Shown: piece by piece, positions 43,143 through 52,336 of the stretch
How the letters are laid out: every line of letters begins with the position of its first letter
How positions within the stretch are numbered: position 1 is the first letter of the stretch
From: Candidatus Melainabacteria bacterium
GTDB taxonomy: Bacteria; Cyanobacteriota; Vampirovibrionia; Obscuribacterales; Obscuribacteraceae
Assembly: GCA_003963305.1 (NCBI GenBank)
Contig: RXJR01000006.1
Span: forward strand, 182,868 to 246,867
DNA: 64,000 nt
Direction of reading: 5' to 3'
The notes under the pieces: model-generated
What the model saw: only the letters and a program-made list of their open reading frames with translations
Database searches by the model: none
Told to the model about the DNA's origin: nothing
Translations under genes and position numbers: made by a program

Positions 43143-45722
43143 CTATGCTGCTGGTGGGCTAATAACTCGATAAGCATGCCCTTTGAAGATGAGCGCGACT
43201 TCTCTGCCAACTGACAGATATTTCGAGATACCCGGCGTGTTGTGAATCAAATCGAAGTACTCTTTGCTGCCGAACTGAATCGTTACAGCCTTCGGTGCTG
43301 AACCTTCAGAGTACGTCGAATCAACCCAAACACCGTTGCGCAAGTAGAATGTCTTGTCTTCAATTGACTTGATCGCGGCTGATTCCTCATCTTTTGCCAT
43401 AGCAACAACATCAGTATTCTTCAGCTTGTTCACGGCCTTGGAATTCACTACCGCGACTTTACCACTGTCACCATATGCTCCTGCTTTCTTTTCGACAACC
43501 ATGGAGTGGGTCGATCTGAAGTCCCGTTCGTATGGCATGTAATCATACAATTCCGCGTGAGTACGAGAGCCGGCGAAGTGCACGCTTTTAGCCAGGCTCG
43601 ATTCTGGCATCCAAACGGGCGAGGCAGCGGGAGGAGGCGGAATCATGCCTGTCTCGGACATCAAGCGACCAGCAACCAGCGTACCGCGAATGTGGGATTC
43701 ACTGGCGGATTGCCGCGGGGAAGCGAAACCTTTAGCACCGCCGCCTCCCGGTACGGCTCCGATGAAGTCTAGTCCATTACGCATGCGACGCATGACATTA
43801 ACATCTTCACGACGCATCGGCATTGGACGATTGATTGCAGTGCCGTGACCTTCGCTTGGATCTGTGACAAGAAACGATGTGTAATTCGAGATGATGCCGT
43901 ATTTCTTTGACAAAGCGACGATTTCATCGACGACTTCTTTGCTGTCACCATTGTCCTGAGCTACTTCAGTCAAGTGTCCAATTCGTCTCATTGCCCACAA
44001 TCTAGGCAAGTAAGTGTGATCGGCCGAATTGCTTTCGAAGTTGAGCGGGAACGAGTAAGCTTTCGCAACGCCGTTCACTTTTCCAGTTAAGTTGACTGTG
44101 GCTTTGGCACCATTTTTGTATTTACCCAGCAACAGTACCTGCGATCCTGCGAAAATATCCTTCACTTCGCGAGGGTAAACATCCTTCACGGTGATGCCGT
44201 CATAAGCAATCGAAACGTTGCTCAGAACAGGGCTTTTGATTTTTTGATAGAAGCCTGAAAGAGCAGTCTCAAGATTTTCCGATGGTTCGACATACTGGGC
44301 GGAGCCATGATGTTCTTCAGCAAGCTTGTTCAAAAGTTTGGTGTTCACATCGTAGCCGACACCAAAATCAAAGATTCTGGTATCACGCTTTGGAGCGATT
44401 GATTTGAGCAAAGTCGAAACATTTGTTTCACCTACAGTGGGCTCACCATCAGTCATCAGAACACAATACGCAGGTCTGTCGCTGACTTGATTGAGCATCG
44501 TCAGACCAGTGTGCATTGCATCACTGATATTCGTTCCGCCACGAGCTTCAAGATCATCGATAAAAGCGGCGGCAGCCTTCTTATTTTCAGGAGTGGCTGG
44601 AACGACTTGCGGCTTGAATGATTCAACGTCAGTAGCGAACTGAACGATGCTGAATTTGTCAACCGGTGAAAGTGCATCCACAATGTACTTGAGCGCTTTT
44701 TTGGTCTGAACTATTTTGTCGCCTTGCATCGAACCAGAGGTGTCAGCAACAAGAACAATGTCCTTGCCGATCACTTCTTTGCTCTGTACAGGTGGTGTCA
44801 ACGTCAGCAAGAAATAACCATCTTCACCTTCGTTTTTATGTGTCAGTAAGTTTGCAGCCAGGTCCTTGTTAGACACGCTGTAATACAGCAAGAAATCTTT
44901 GTCTGGAATGGAGTTATGCGCCAACATCGTTACTTTGGCTTGATTGTTATCTGAACGATTCGATGAAATTGTGTGAGTAGGCGACCAGATGGTACGCAAT
45001 CCCTGCTTGCTGTTCAATTTCGCGTCAATCTTCACTTCATCGATTGGTTCACTTTCACCTTCTGCCTTTAGCGGAAAACGATATTTCAACATTCCATTTT
45101 CGGCATGCAAAATCTGCGTATATTCGAGTTCGACTTTCTTTGTGCCGTGAGCAGGAATCGGAAAAATTCGAGCGCGCACAGTCTTATAGTCAGCGTATTC
45201 AAGCAACCCCGGATCGACCATACTACGAACAATTTGCTCGTACTGAGTGCGCGCCTCTTGAGCTTCGAGAATCTTACCCTCAACAGGCTTGCCATCTATA
45301 TGCAACGAAAATGAGCTGAAGGTAGTGTCTTCAGGCAAAGGAAACAGATAAGTTCCTGCCAGATTTCGATCGGTGTCATTCGAAAATGTCTGCGTAATGT
45401 ATGTTTTAGCAACCTGGTCGGTGATATCGACCTTAATCTGTTCAGATTGCATGTGCAAACCAAACGAGACACCGCCCTTCAAGATCGGACGAGGGCCAGG
45501 AGTCGGAATCGGAGGAGTAACAGGTCTGCCCGGGTGCGGGTTCACAGGATGAACCGGACGGACAGGGGGGATGGGAGCGGGAACCGGTGTCATCGGAGGC
45601 ATGAGCAGAGCGCCTCCGGACACAGCAGAATCGATGACAATAAAACCAGATGCTTGCGACATCGGCGATAAAAGAATCGTGGCTGCTAGAGACAACGCTG
45701 ATGCAAGAGCCAGTCGTTTCAT
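43143..45722 (-). CDS. secreted VIT-vWA (inter-alpha-trypsin-inhibitor-like) protein
   Basis: 859 residues. Signal peptide 1-24; a Pro-rich linker (~40-80, PVRPVHPVNPHPGRP). A VIT domain (~85-215) has TQTFSNDTDRNLAGTYLFPLPEDTTFSSFSL and VPGLLEYAD-like text (MVDPGLLEYADYKTVRARIFPIP). A vWA domain (~320-495) has DTSGSM..DK, GGTNIS and MTDGEPTVGE, a full MIDAS. A C-terminal part (~650-859) is unassigned. GAGG precedes the ATG. Probably an envelope adhesin or scaffold. An operator-like palindrome shared with the two kinase loci lies 191 bases upstream. Confidence 0.88.
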   Translation of the reverse strand: MKRLALASALSLAATILLSPMSQASGFIVIDSAVSGGALLMPPMTPVPAPIPPVRPVHPVNPHPGRPVTPPIPTPGPRPILKGGVSFGLHMQSEQIKVDITDQVAKTYITQTFSNDTDRNLAGTYLFPLPEDTTFSSFSLHIDGKPVEGKILEAQEARTQYEQIVRSMVDPGLLEYADYKTVRARIFPIPAHGTKKVELEYTQILHAENGMLKYRFPLKAEGESEPIDEVKIDAKLNSKQGLRTIWSPTHTISSNRSDNNQAKVTMLAHNSIPDKDFLLYYSVSNKDLAANLLTHKNEGEDGYFLLTLTPPVQSKEVIGKDIVLVADTSGSMQGDKIVQTKKALKYIVDALSPVDKFSIVQFATDVESFKPQVVPATPENKKAAAAFIDDLEARGGTNISDAMHTGLTMLNQVSDRPAYCVLMTDGEPTVGETNVSTLLKSIAPKRDTRIFDFGVGYDVNTKLLNKLAEEHHGSAQYVEPSENLETALSGFYQKIKSPVLSNVSIAYDGITVKDVYPREVKDIFAGSQVLLLGKYKNGAKATVNLTGKVNGVAKAYSFPLNFESNSADHTYLPRLWAMRRIGHLTEVAQDNGDSKEVVDEIVALSKKYGIISNYTSFLVTDPSEGHGTAINRPMPMRREDVNVMRRMRNGLDFIGAVPGGGGAKGFASPRQSASESHIRGTLVAGRLMSETGMIPPPPAASPVWMPESSLAKSVHFAGSRTHAELYDYMPYERDFRSTHSMVVEKKAGAYGDSGKVAVVNSKAVNKLKNTDVVAMAKDEESAAIKSIEDKTFYLRNGVWVDSTYSEGSAPKAVTIQFGSKEYFDLIHNTPGISKYLSVGREVALIFKGHAYRVISPPAA

Positions 45723-46106
45723 ATTTCGTCCTCTTCATAAGTGCCAGTAAGCAAAGCGATCGTCTGTTCAGTAACAACAGCTTGAATCTCGTTTTTAGTA
45801 GTAAATGCCAGCGAAAAGATCGAGCCTGACTACTATTCGAGACGATCACAGGTTGCCTAGTGATAGGTTACTGCCAGCGTCGCCCACTTACTGCCGTCAA
45901 AACATGCAAGAAATTCTGGGGTATACCCTAGAGTAATCCGAATTTGCCCGCAGACTGTACACACCTGGTGCAATGAATTGGCCGGCAGACTAAGACACCG
46001 GGTGCAATAGAGGTCGCACAGCCTGTACATACCTGGACCAAGACTCCAGGCTCTTTGATTGATGAGCCTGGAGTCTAAGGTTGGCGGTAACTTCCTGCGA
46101 GCTTAA
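45723..46106. other. upstream region of the VIT-vWA gene
   Basis: 384 bases. It contains palindrome C (45914-45933). A near-duplicate phrase, CAGACTGTACACACCTGGTGCAA and a diverged copy, appears around 45953 and 46020. No gene seen. Confidence 0.5.
45914..45933. promoter_or_regulatory. operator-like palindrome C, upstream of VIT-vWA
   Basis: TTCTGGGGTATACCCTAGAG. The core TGGGGT-AT-ACCCTA matches sites A, B and D. Confidence 0.6.
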
Positions 46107-46376
46107 CTAGTCTCCAGCCGCGAATTCTTTCTTGCCTAGCATTTCATCACGCTTCGGGTCTTCTTCCGTATAAAAGGGAGTCAAACTGTCGGCCTCGTCA
46201 TTCTTGCAATTTGGACAGACGACATGGTCCGTATCGCCGCTCTCCACCTTGAACTGAAATTGGCACTTCTGGCAAAGATAGTCACCCGGACGAGTAAGAT
46301 TGGCGCGCTGAGCACTAGTTGCATTGACAGGTAGTTCATCCTTTTCAAAGCCGATGTTGTTTTCTGGCGTGAGCAT
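46107..46376 (-). CDS. small zinc-ribbon protein
   Basis: 89 residues: a polar N-terminus, then YLCQKCQFQFKVESGDTDHVVCPNCKNDEADSLTPFY, a CxxC-x(18)-CxxC ribbon of FmdB/rubredoxin-like style, and an acidic tail. No export signal. Function unknown; perhaps a metal or nucleic-acid-binding accessory. Confidence 0.75.
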   Translation of the reverse strand: MLTPENNIGFEKDELPVNATSAQRANLTRPGDYLCQKCQFQFKVESGDTDHVVCPNCKNDEADSLTPFYTEEDPKRDEMLGKKEFAAGD

Positions 46377-46686
46377 TGCGTAGCCTCCATTTGCGTGTCA
46401 GTCTAGATGGCAGCCATCGGCTAAAAGTTCCCGCAGAGTTCAAGCTAAGAGCGAGCAACAAGATCGCTTCATTTTGTACGCCAAAAATGCCTCGGGGAAG
46501 TGTGGAAGGAACCCGAAGCATTCTTAGTTTGTGTGCGTTTTGTGTTCATCAATTCATTCTGCAGTTCTGACTGACAATAAATTGTCTTTGTTCCCAGGAA
46601 CCATGTTCAATGATCGAAAACATCAAAGCCTGGGTACGTACAGCTAAGAACGTATGGACTGTCAAGAAAACACCAGGAGAATGTCA
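46377..46686. other. intergenic region, nothing recognised
   Basis: 310 bases between a zinc-ribbon gene and an unknown gene. The ribosome-binding site (GGAG) at its right end is the only element I can place. Confidence 0.45.
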
Positions 46687-47850
46687 ATGGGTTCATCGTA
46701 TTCAAACATTCACGTCAAATCAAAAGCGGCACAACAAGTAACACATACATTGAAACGAATACCAGCGATGTTGCCTGCCTATGTTGCTGAAAACTCAAAT
46801 AATTGGTTCAGCATTTTTCCGGAAGAGGTTGAATACAGTACTTTCCGTCAACTATGCAAAGCTCTGTCGGCAGAAACAAAGTCTAGTTGCATCGGACTCA
46901 CCGTGCACGATAGCGATGTTCTTCAATACGTAATCTGCGAGAAAGGAAAAATTGTCGACGAATACAACTCATGGCCTGAGTATTTTGATGATGGCGATGC
47001 CCAGCCAATGGGAGCCAAGGAGAATGTATTGTGCAGGTATTGCCTGAACAGTTCAGACGGAAAAAATTTAATGGACATACTGCACAATCGCGGTATTGCG
47101 CTGGATGGCCAAAGCAAAGCAGAAGAGCTCGCCAAACACTTCGGAATTGATACAAACCAGGTACATTTTAGTTTCTCGTCCATCGCCGCCACAAAATCGT
47201 TGCAGTTCACCGCCAAGTTTATCGAAGCAACGGGCGAGTACACAAATGAAGAGAGCGGGGAACAAACAGGACCGCCCATTCTTGTTGATTACATTACTTA
47301 TACAAGAAAAAATTGTACTGATGATTACGAGTTGAAGGAGTGCGAAAAAGAATGGAAGGCGGCAGCAAAAGCAGACACAGTTGAGATGCAACTCGATCGA
47401 GGCGCGTCTCTGTGCGACTCCTATGAGTCCAGTGGGCGTATGACTATGGTATGCAACAACGGTGGTGCGAGTCAGGGTGTGAAGATTCGCATTACAGGTG
47501 GTGCAATTGATAGAGGTCTGTTAGAAGATTGGAGTGTGAAACTGATTCCAATTCCAATTGGACTCCTACGCGAATGCAAACTACCTCTTGTTGAACCTGG
47601 TGTCCTTCAAGCCGAATGCTCTGAGCTTTCGTTTGATCGGCAAATAAATATCGAGTTTGACGCGAAAGCAAATGCAATCGGGACGGACTCATTCACTATA
47701 GAAGTTCATCCGCTCCAGAAGGACGGTCAATCGAGCTATAGACATGAGTTCTGGGTTGCAGTACGCGATGACCTGAACGTTTCTCTGGAAGGAGCGAGCA
47801 TGGAAACAATTCGAAAACTCATGCAGCTCCCCAAAAAAGTGCGCAATTAA
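46687..47850 (+). CDS. protein of unknown function with N-terminal HDSDVL...EYNS domain
   Basis: 387 residues. The ATG at 46687 has GGAG 6-8 bases upstream; ATGs at 46681 and 46654 are alternatives. The N-terminal ~150 residues contain WFSIFPEEVEYS, CIGLTVHDSDVLQYVICEKGKIVDEYNSWPEYFDD, a pattern I recall from uncharacterised bacterial proteins but cannot name. The C-terminal ~150 residues look like a beta-rich domain (VKIRITGGAIDRGLLEDW, VEPGVLQAECSELSF). No signal peptide. Function unknown. Confidence 0.65.
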   Translation: MGSSYSNIHVKSKAAQQVTHTLKRIPAMLPAYVAENSNNWFSIFPEEVEYSTFRQLCKALSAETKSSCIGLTVHDSDVLQYVICEKGKIVDEYNSWPEYFDDGDAQPMGAKENVLCRYCLNSSDGKNLMDILHNRGIALDGQSKAEELAKHFGIDTNQVHFSFSSIAATKSLQFTAKFIEATGEYTNEESGEQTGPPILVDYITYTRKNCTDDYELKECEKEWKAAAKADTVEMQLDRGASLCDSYESSGRMTMVCNNGGASQGVKIRITGGAIDRGLLEDWSVKLIPIPIGLLRECKLPLVEPGVLQAECSELSFDRQINIEFDAKANAIGTDSFTIEVHPLQKDGQSSYRHEFWVAVRDDLNVSLEGASMETIRKLMQLPKKVRN

Positions 47851-47933
47851 TGAAAGAAATGAGCACTCGCTCCCTTACAGGAACCAGTGCTCAATTTCGG
47901 TTGGGGAACCGAAACCTTGTACGCGTTCAGCAG

Positions 47934-49046
47934 CTACATTGCCGAAGAGCTGATCGCTACGCTTGCCGGGGCGTCAAGCTGCAAGTTGAATGCATCGCCC
48001 GACCCTACATTGACATTGTCACCTTTTCGCAGCAAAAGACTTTCCGCAACTCCAATGCCGGTTCCTAATCCCAGCCCAGCAATAGCGCCGCGTCCAGCAC
48101 CTCTTCCGCCTCCGGCAATAGCACCAATCACGGTGCCTATAACTGCGCCTGATCCAGCACCTATTGCTCCATGAATCGCAGCTTTTTCTATTTTTTGTTT
48201 AGTGGTTTCGCCTCTAAAAACATCACTCTGTGCGCCTGAGGCAAGATGAAACTTTCCAAGATCGCCGACGATGTGCGCAGTAATTGGCGTTTCAACACCG
48301 TCTGGTGTTCGCAATCGAGTGAACTTCAAACCAAGATTACCGGAATGCGACATTCTCGCTCCAGGTACTGCTGTTGTTACCTGACCGATAAGCAATGAAC
48401 CCGCAGGAATTTCACTATTACCCAGGTTTATGGGCTGCGCAAGACTAGCTTCAACCTTGTCACCGACGCGCGAAACGCCGCTAGAAAGCGCCGTATTAAC
48501 GGTAACTGGCATCATCATGCCAGCAGGAATATAAGCGATGCGCCCCTGTTTGTAGTATGGGAATGAGCCAGAAGACGTAGTGGTTGTGCCGGCTTCACCA
48601 ACGCTTGGCTTATCACCACCAGTCAAACTGGCTATATAACGATTCACCGAACCGGAATTTTTCAATGATGCCTTCAAACCTGCTGCCCACTTGTTAGCGA
48701 GTGCAGCAGTGGTTAATCCCTGTTTCTTAGCGCTGGCTGCATCTGGTGTGGCTATATAGAATCCACCCAGGGTGAGCACAGGCTGACCATTCACATAAGT
48801 AACCTTGACTGAGTTTGGAGACCTATCGGTGGACGCAACCAGTGCATTGTCCAAATTTCTCTGCATTGTTGCCGTTCGCTGTGTGGCAGTCTGTCCACCT
48901 GCACCTGACGACACACTGAATGCCGGTGCCCCGGCAATTCTAACTGCAGTATCTGCCATCGCCGGCAGTATCGCACCCGTGGCCAGCTGAGAGGTCAAAA
49001 CAGCGGCCAAAATAAGATTCTTCGGACGGCAAAGTGGAGAAAGCAT
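47934..49046 (-). CDS. secreted protein with VirB10/TrbI-like barrel and glycine-zipper tail
   Basis: 370 residues. Signal peptide 1-~31 (LILAAVLTSQLATGAILPAMA). A middle domain (~165-275), YIPAGMMMPVTVNTALSSGVSRVGDKVEASLAQPI.LG.SEIPAGSLLIGQVT, resembles the beta-barrel of VirB10/TrbI-type proteins. It is followed by a glycine-zipper helix pair (~295-340, GAIGAGSGAVIGTVIGAIAGGGRGAGRGAIAG) that could insert into or span a membrane. No other secretion genes are near. Function unknown. Confidence 0.68.
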   Translation of the reverse strand: MLSPLCRPKNLILAAVLTSQLATGAILPAMADTAVRIAGAPAFSVSSGAGGQTATQRTATMQRNLDNALVASTDRSPNSVKVTYVNGQPVLTLGGFYIATPDAASAKKQGLTTAALANKWAAGLKASLKNSGSVNRYIASLTGGDKPSVGEAGTTTTSSGSFPYYKQGRIAYIPAGMMMPVTVNTALSSGVSRVGDKVEASLAQPINLGNSEIPAGSLLIGQVTTAVPGARMSHSGNLGLKFTRLRTPDGVETPITAHIVGDLGKFHLASGAQSDVFRGETTKQKIEKAAIHGAIGAGSGAVIGTVIGAIAGGGRGAGRGAIAGLGLGTGIGVAESLLLRKGDNVNVGSGDAFNLQLDAPASVAISSSAM

Positions 49047-49155
49047 GGTGGGACGTCCTCTTTTCTAGTACATGCATAAATCGACGCTGGAGAACCCCAA
49101 GTGTTTCCGCCAACGCCAAATTGATTTTCCCGACATCATGACAGCCTTCTTAAGC

Positions 49156-49527
49156 CTAGGCTGATTTCAACTCATCATCATGGTGAGAGAAGGCAGCCAC
49201 GTTCTCGTCTTCAGGAGTAGATGGCTTAGCTCCCAACTTATCCGCTAGCTCTTGAGCTTTATCAGCATTAAGCGGTGACTGATCTTTGGAGATTGTTTCC
49301 TGACCACGGTTCCCACTGTCTTCGTAACTCGTTTCCTCGTCACGGGTCTTCGTGTTCTCGGAACCCACCTTCGACAACTGATTCTTTTCGTCATCAAGAG
49401 TCTTCATTGCGTCACCAGACGTCAATTCAGTCAAAATCCCATCGAAATTTTGCCAGACATCGCGGCCCTGCTTGGACGACCCGAAAACAAAACCTAATAG
49501 GGCTCCCACACAAAACGATCTGAACAT
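49156..49527 (-). CDS. YtxH-like membrane-anchored protein
   Basis: 123 residues from the ATG at 49527 with GGAGG upstream. One short N-terminal membrane helix with Gly motif (FCVGALLGFVFGSSKQGRDVW) as in YtxH/GvpP-like stress proteins, then a polar, highly charged tail (Glu/Asp/Lys/Ser). Such proteins are often stress- or desiccation-linked; here this is only inference. Confidence 0.6.
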   Translation of the reverse strand: MFRSFCVGALLGFVFGSSKQGRDVWQNFDGILTELTSGDAMKTLDDEKNQLSKVGSENTKTRDEETSYEDSGNRGQETISKDQSPLNADKAQELADKLGAKPSTPEDENVAAFSHHDDELKSA

Positions 49528-49657
49528 CACCTCTACCTCCAAATATATGTACTGGCATTTCGGGAACTAGCCTAGCGAGGTTGAGCCGCATGCTATGACC
49601 TTCTAACCTGCTCTGACGGCGCATTTTTGATGCAAAATGTTCCACACCCTGCGCCAT

Positions 49658-49677
49658 CTTTGGGGTTTACCCCAGCC
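49658..49677. promoter_or_regulatory. operator-like palindrome D, upstream of the CHASE2 kinase operon
   Basis: CTTTGGGGTTTACCCCAGCC. The core TGGGGT-TT-ACCCCA matches sites A-C and ends 60 bases before the kinase start. Confidence 0.65.
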
Positions 49678-49737
49678 ATTTGCCGAAAAAGCTAAGCTAG
49701 ACTACTCTTGGAGCAGAGAGATGTTCCGAGGAAAACA

Positions 49738-51609
49738 ATGAGGCTATCGCTGGCGCCCGCTAAACGCCTGCTTCCCGCCGGACTAAAAGTACACGGACGC
49801 GACGGACTCCTGTTCCAACGCCTGTTTTGGGGTGCCATGGCAGGCTGTCTGGCGACATTGCTCCTGGCAGAATCGCCCATCCTGGAATCGATGGAACTTA
49901 GCATGCTCGAGTGGCGGTACAAAGTGGCGGACAAGATCTCAACAATTTTTCCAAAGCAAAAGAAATCGCAAGATATATGTCTTGTGAATTTCGATGATTT
50001 ATCGCAATTCGATATGGGTGTAGCGCGCTTCAACGACAGCGCCTCTCAGGAGAAGCTAGCAGAGGCACTCAAGGTAATTGAAAGCGGGCAACCGACGATG
50101 GTTGTGCTCGATCTTGACTTGCGAGGCGCCACCAATCCCGAACTCATCTCTACCATCAAGCGGTTTCGCAACGTCATAGTGGCACTGTTCGGCAGCCTCG
50201 AAGGAAGCACCGAATTGCCAGCCGCCGAATTTCTTTCACATGCAGCCTCATATGGTTATGACGAACTGATTCACGAGCAAAACGGGCTGGTCTGCCGCTT
50301 GCCCATAAATTATCGCGGCATCGACAATAATACTGAAGGATTCACAGCCGAAGGGCTGGCACCGGTTCCTTCGCTCACCGAGGCGGTGATCGACTACTAT
50401 CGGCGCGTCAAAGGCGTCGGTCCGCCCAGCCAATTCTTTTCGGTCCCTTCAGACCAACCTTTATATATGAGTTACCGGCGCATCGATTATCCGACTATTT
50501 CCCTGCGAGATACGGTGCAGCCTGATTTCGACCCATCTATGTTTCGCGACCGCATCGTCATCGTCGGTTCGACGTTCACTCAACGTCACAATGATGTGAA
50601 GAAGAAGAGCCCGTTTCAAGAGTCCGTGCCGGACATAAACCTGCATGCCGACGCCATTTCTACACTCCTTAACGACGACGTGATTTACAGTTTTCCGAAA
50701 AATATCTCACACCACCTGTTGCTTCTTATTGGTGCCGCATTTGGTGCAGTTGCTTCCATTCTGCCGCTTGGCATGAGAACCGCGGCCTATCTGTTCACCT
50801 CAATGAGCCTGGTCGTAGTGGCTCAGCTGGCATTCCAGGTCTTCCATCTCGCTCTGCCGACCGCCTCACCACTGGCGGTGCTGACACTGGGATTCAGCCT
50901 GGGCACATTCATTTACCTGGACACGGACTTGAGGCAAAGAAACAGAGAGTTAGCCCAGGCACGCGAGTCGATGCAGGTGCGCGCCGAAGAGGAACGCCAG
51001 CGCATTGCTGAAGACTTGCATGACGAAACCCTGCCGGCGCTATCTTCCGTAGCGCGCATGGCCGATCGGCTCGCCCACGAGCTCGAAGACAATCCTGTGC
51101 CCAGTCTGATGCGTGAGAAGCTGGACCATGCTGTTGTTGAGATGCGTCGCGTTATAAACGATTTGCATCCGTCTGTTCTTGAGACCATGGGCTTCAAACC
51201 GGCCATCGAGAATCTTGTCGCCATTTGCGCCCGAGAGACGGGCATTGAAAGCAATTTCGAAGATGGAGATGGGCGCTCAGACTACAACATGACCAATTTC
51301 ACCAAGCTGCAACTTTACAGAATCGTCCAGGAGAGTCTTAACAACGTCCAGAAACACTCGGGTGCCTCGATAGTAGAACTAAATATCCGTGAAAATGACG
51401 GTTATCTTTTCATCGTTGTGACGGACAATGGAAAAGGTATCAATTTTAAGGCTATTCGTAAGGATGCCCACGGGCTGCTCAACGTTCGCCAGAGAGCACA
51501 ATTAGTTGGCGCTATAGTCGAATGGAAAAAGCCAGAAAAATATCCCACAGGAACCGAATTGAGGCTTAAGATACCAGTCGTAGAAACTCCAACCACGGGT
51601 GAAGCTTGA
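49738..51609 (+). CDS. CHASE2-domain sensor histidine kinase (HisKA_3)
   Basis: 623 residues. The ATG at 49738 has GAGG upstream; a TTG at 49708 is less likely. Order: TM1 (~28-45), CHASE2 extracytoplasmic sensor (~55-315; LDLDLRGATNPELI, DRIVIVGSTF and PDINLHADAISTLL are typical), three TM segments (~325-395), HisKA_3 with EEERQRIAEDLHDE (His428), and HATPase (VQESLNNVQKHSG, VTDNGKGI, GLLNVRQRA). It senses an outside signal, phosphorylates itself and passes phosphate to the next gene product. Stop and next start overlap (TGATG). Confidence 0.92.
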   Translation: MRLSLAPAKRLLPAGLKVHGRDGLLFQRLFWGAMAGCLATLLLAESPILESMELSMLEWRYKVADKISTIFPKQKKSQDICLVNFDDLSQFDMGVARFNDSASQEKLAEALKVIESGQPTMVVLDLDLRGATNPELISTIKRFRNVIVALFGSLEGSTELPAAEFLSHAASYGYDELIHEQNGLVCRLPINYRGIDNNTEGFTAEGLAPVPSLTEAVIDYYRRVKGVGPPSQFFSVPSDQPLYMSYRRIDYPTISLRDTVQPDFDPSMFRDRIVIVGSTFTQRHNDVKKKSPFQESVPDINLHADAISTLLNDDVIYSFPKNISHHLLLLIGAAFGAVASILPLGMRTAAYLFTSMSLVVVAQLAFQVFHLALPTASPLAVLTLGFSLGTFIYLDTDLRQRNRELAQARESMQVRAEEERQRIAEDLHDETLPALSSVARMADRLAHELEDNPVPSLMREKLDHAVVEMRRVINDLHPSVLETMGFKPAIENLVAICARETGIESNFEDGDGRSDYNMTNFTKLQLYRIVQESLNNVQKHSGASIVELNIRENDGYLFIVVTDNGKGINFKAIRKDAHGLLNVRQRAQLVGAIVEWKKPEKYPTGTELRLKIPVVETPTTGEA

Positions 51610-52331
51610 TGACGATTATGATCGTTGATGATGAAGAAAGAGACAGAATGTGGCTTAAGAACCTTCTGGTTCAGAACTTTCCGTCGGATCAACCCATCCA
51701 TGAAGCTCACGACGGGCAGCAAGCCGTTGACATGGCACTGAAAATCAAGCCCAATCTGGTCTTTCTCGACATCAAAATGCCGAACCTGTCGGGTATCAAA
51801 GCGGCAGAGGCGATTTTACAGAAGCTGCCGGAGACCGGCGTAATCATGCTCTCAAACTTTTCCGACGAGGTTTACGTCAGACAGTTATGGAAGATTGTGC
51901 CTCCAAACGGCGTTTTCGGTTACGTCCTCAAGAACGCCTCGAACGAGCAAGTCGTGGAAGCTGCAAAAGCCGTCATGTCCGGCGATTGCTGGATACATCC
52001 GGGTATCGCCCGCGTCATTCAACGCACCCAGAACCGCGCCACCAGTTTGACAAGCGCAGAATATGAAGCCCTGGTCTGCATCGCTCTGGGTATGACCGAC
52101 CATGCCATCGCCAAACGACTCTATTTGACGGAGAAGGCGGTTCAATCACGCTTGAAGTCTTTATACGCAAAATTGGGAATTCCAGGTCGCGGCGAATCAC
52201 ACGAAAGTGAATTCAATCAGCGCTGCCGAGCCTGCTATGTCGCCACTCGCCGCGGATTAATCAACCAGACGGAGTTGGACGATTGGGAATCAAAACTCGA
52301 CGAAAAGAAAGGGGGGCCTGCTCAGGTCTAG
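51609..52331 (+). CDS. NarL/LuxR-type response regulator (paralog of the one at 14334)
   Basis: 240 residues. Receiver with IVDDEERD (acidic pair at 7-8) and phosphoacceptor Asp54 in VFLDIKMP. LuxR-type helix-turn-helix (~155-205): LTSAEYEALVCIALGMTDHAIAKRLYLTEKAVQSRLKSLYAKLGI. The tail RCRACYVATRRGLINQTELDDWE matches the 14334 protein closely. Its start overlaps the kinase stop by 1 base, and the downstream secreted protein gene starts 5 bases after it. Likely the cognate regulator of the CHASE2 kinase and a candidate binder of the TGGGGT-NN-ACCCYA sites. Confidence 0.93.
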   Translation: MTIMIVDDEERDRMWLKNLLVQNFPSDQPIHEAHDGQQAVDMALKIKPNLVFLDIKMPNLSGIKAAEAILQKLPETGVIMLSNFSDEVYVRQLWKIVPPNGVFGYVLKNASNEQVVEAAKAVMSGDCWIHPGIARVIQRTQNRATSLTSAEYEALVCIALGMTDHAIAKRLYLTEKAVQSRLKSLYAKLGIPGRGESHESEFNQRCRACYVATRRGLINQTELDDWESKLDEKKGGPAQV

Positions 52332-52336
52332 GTTAG

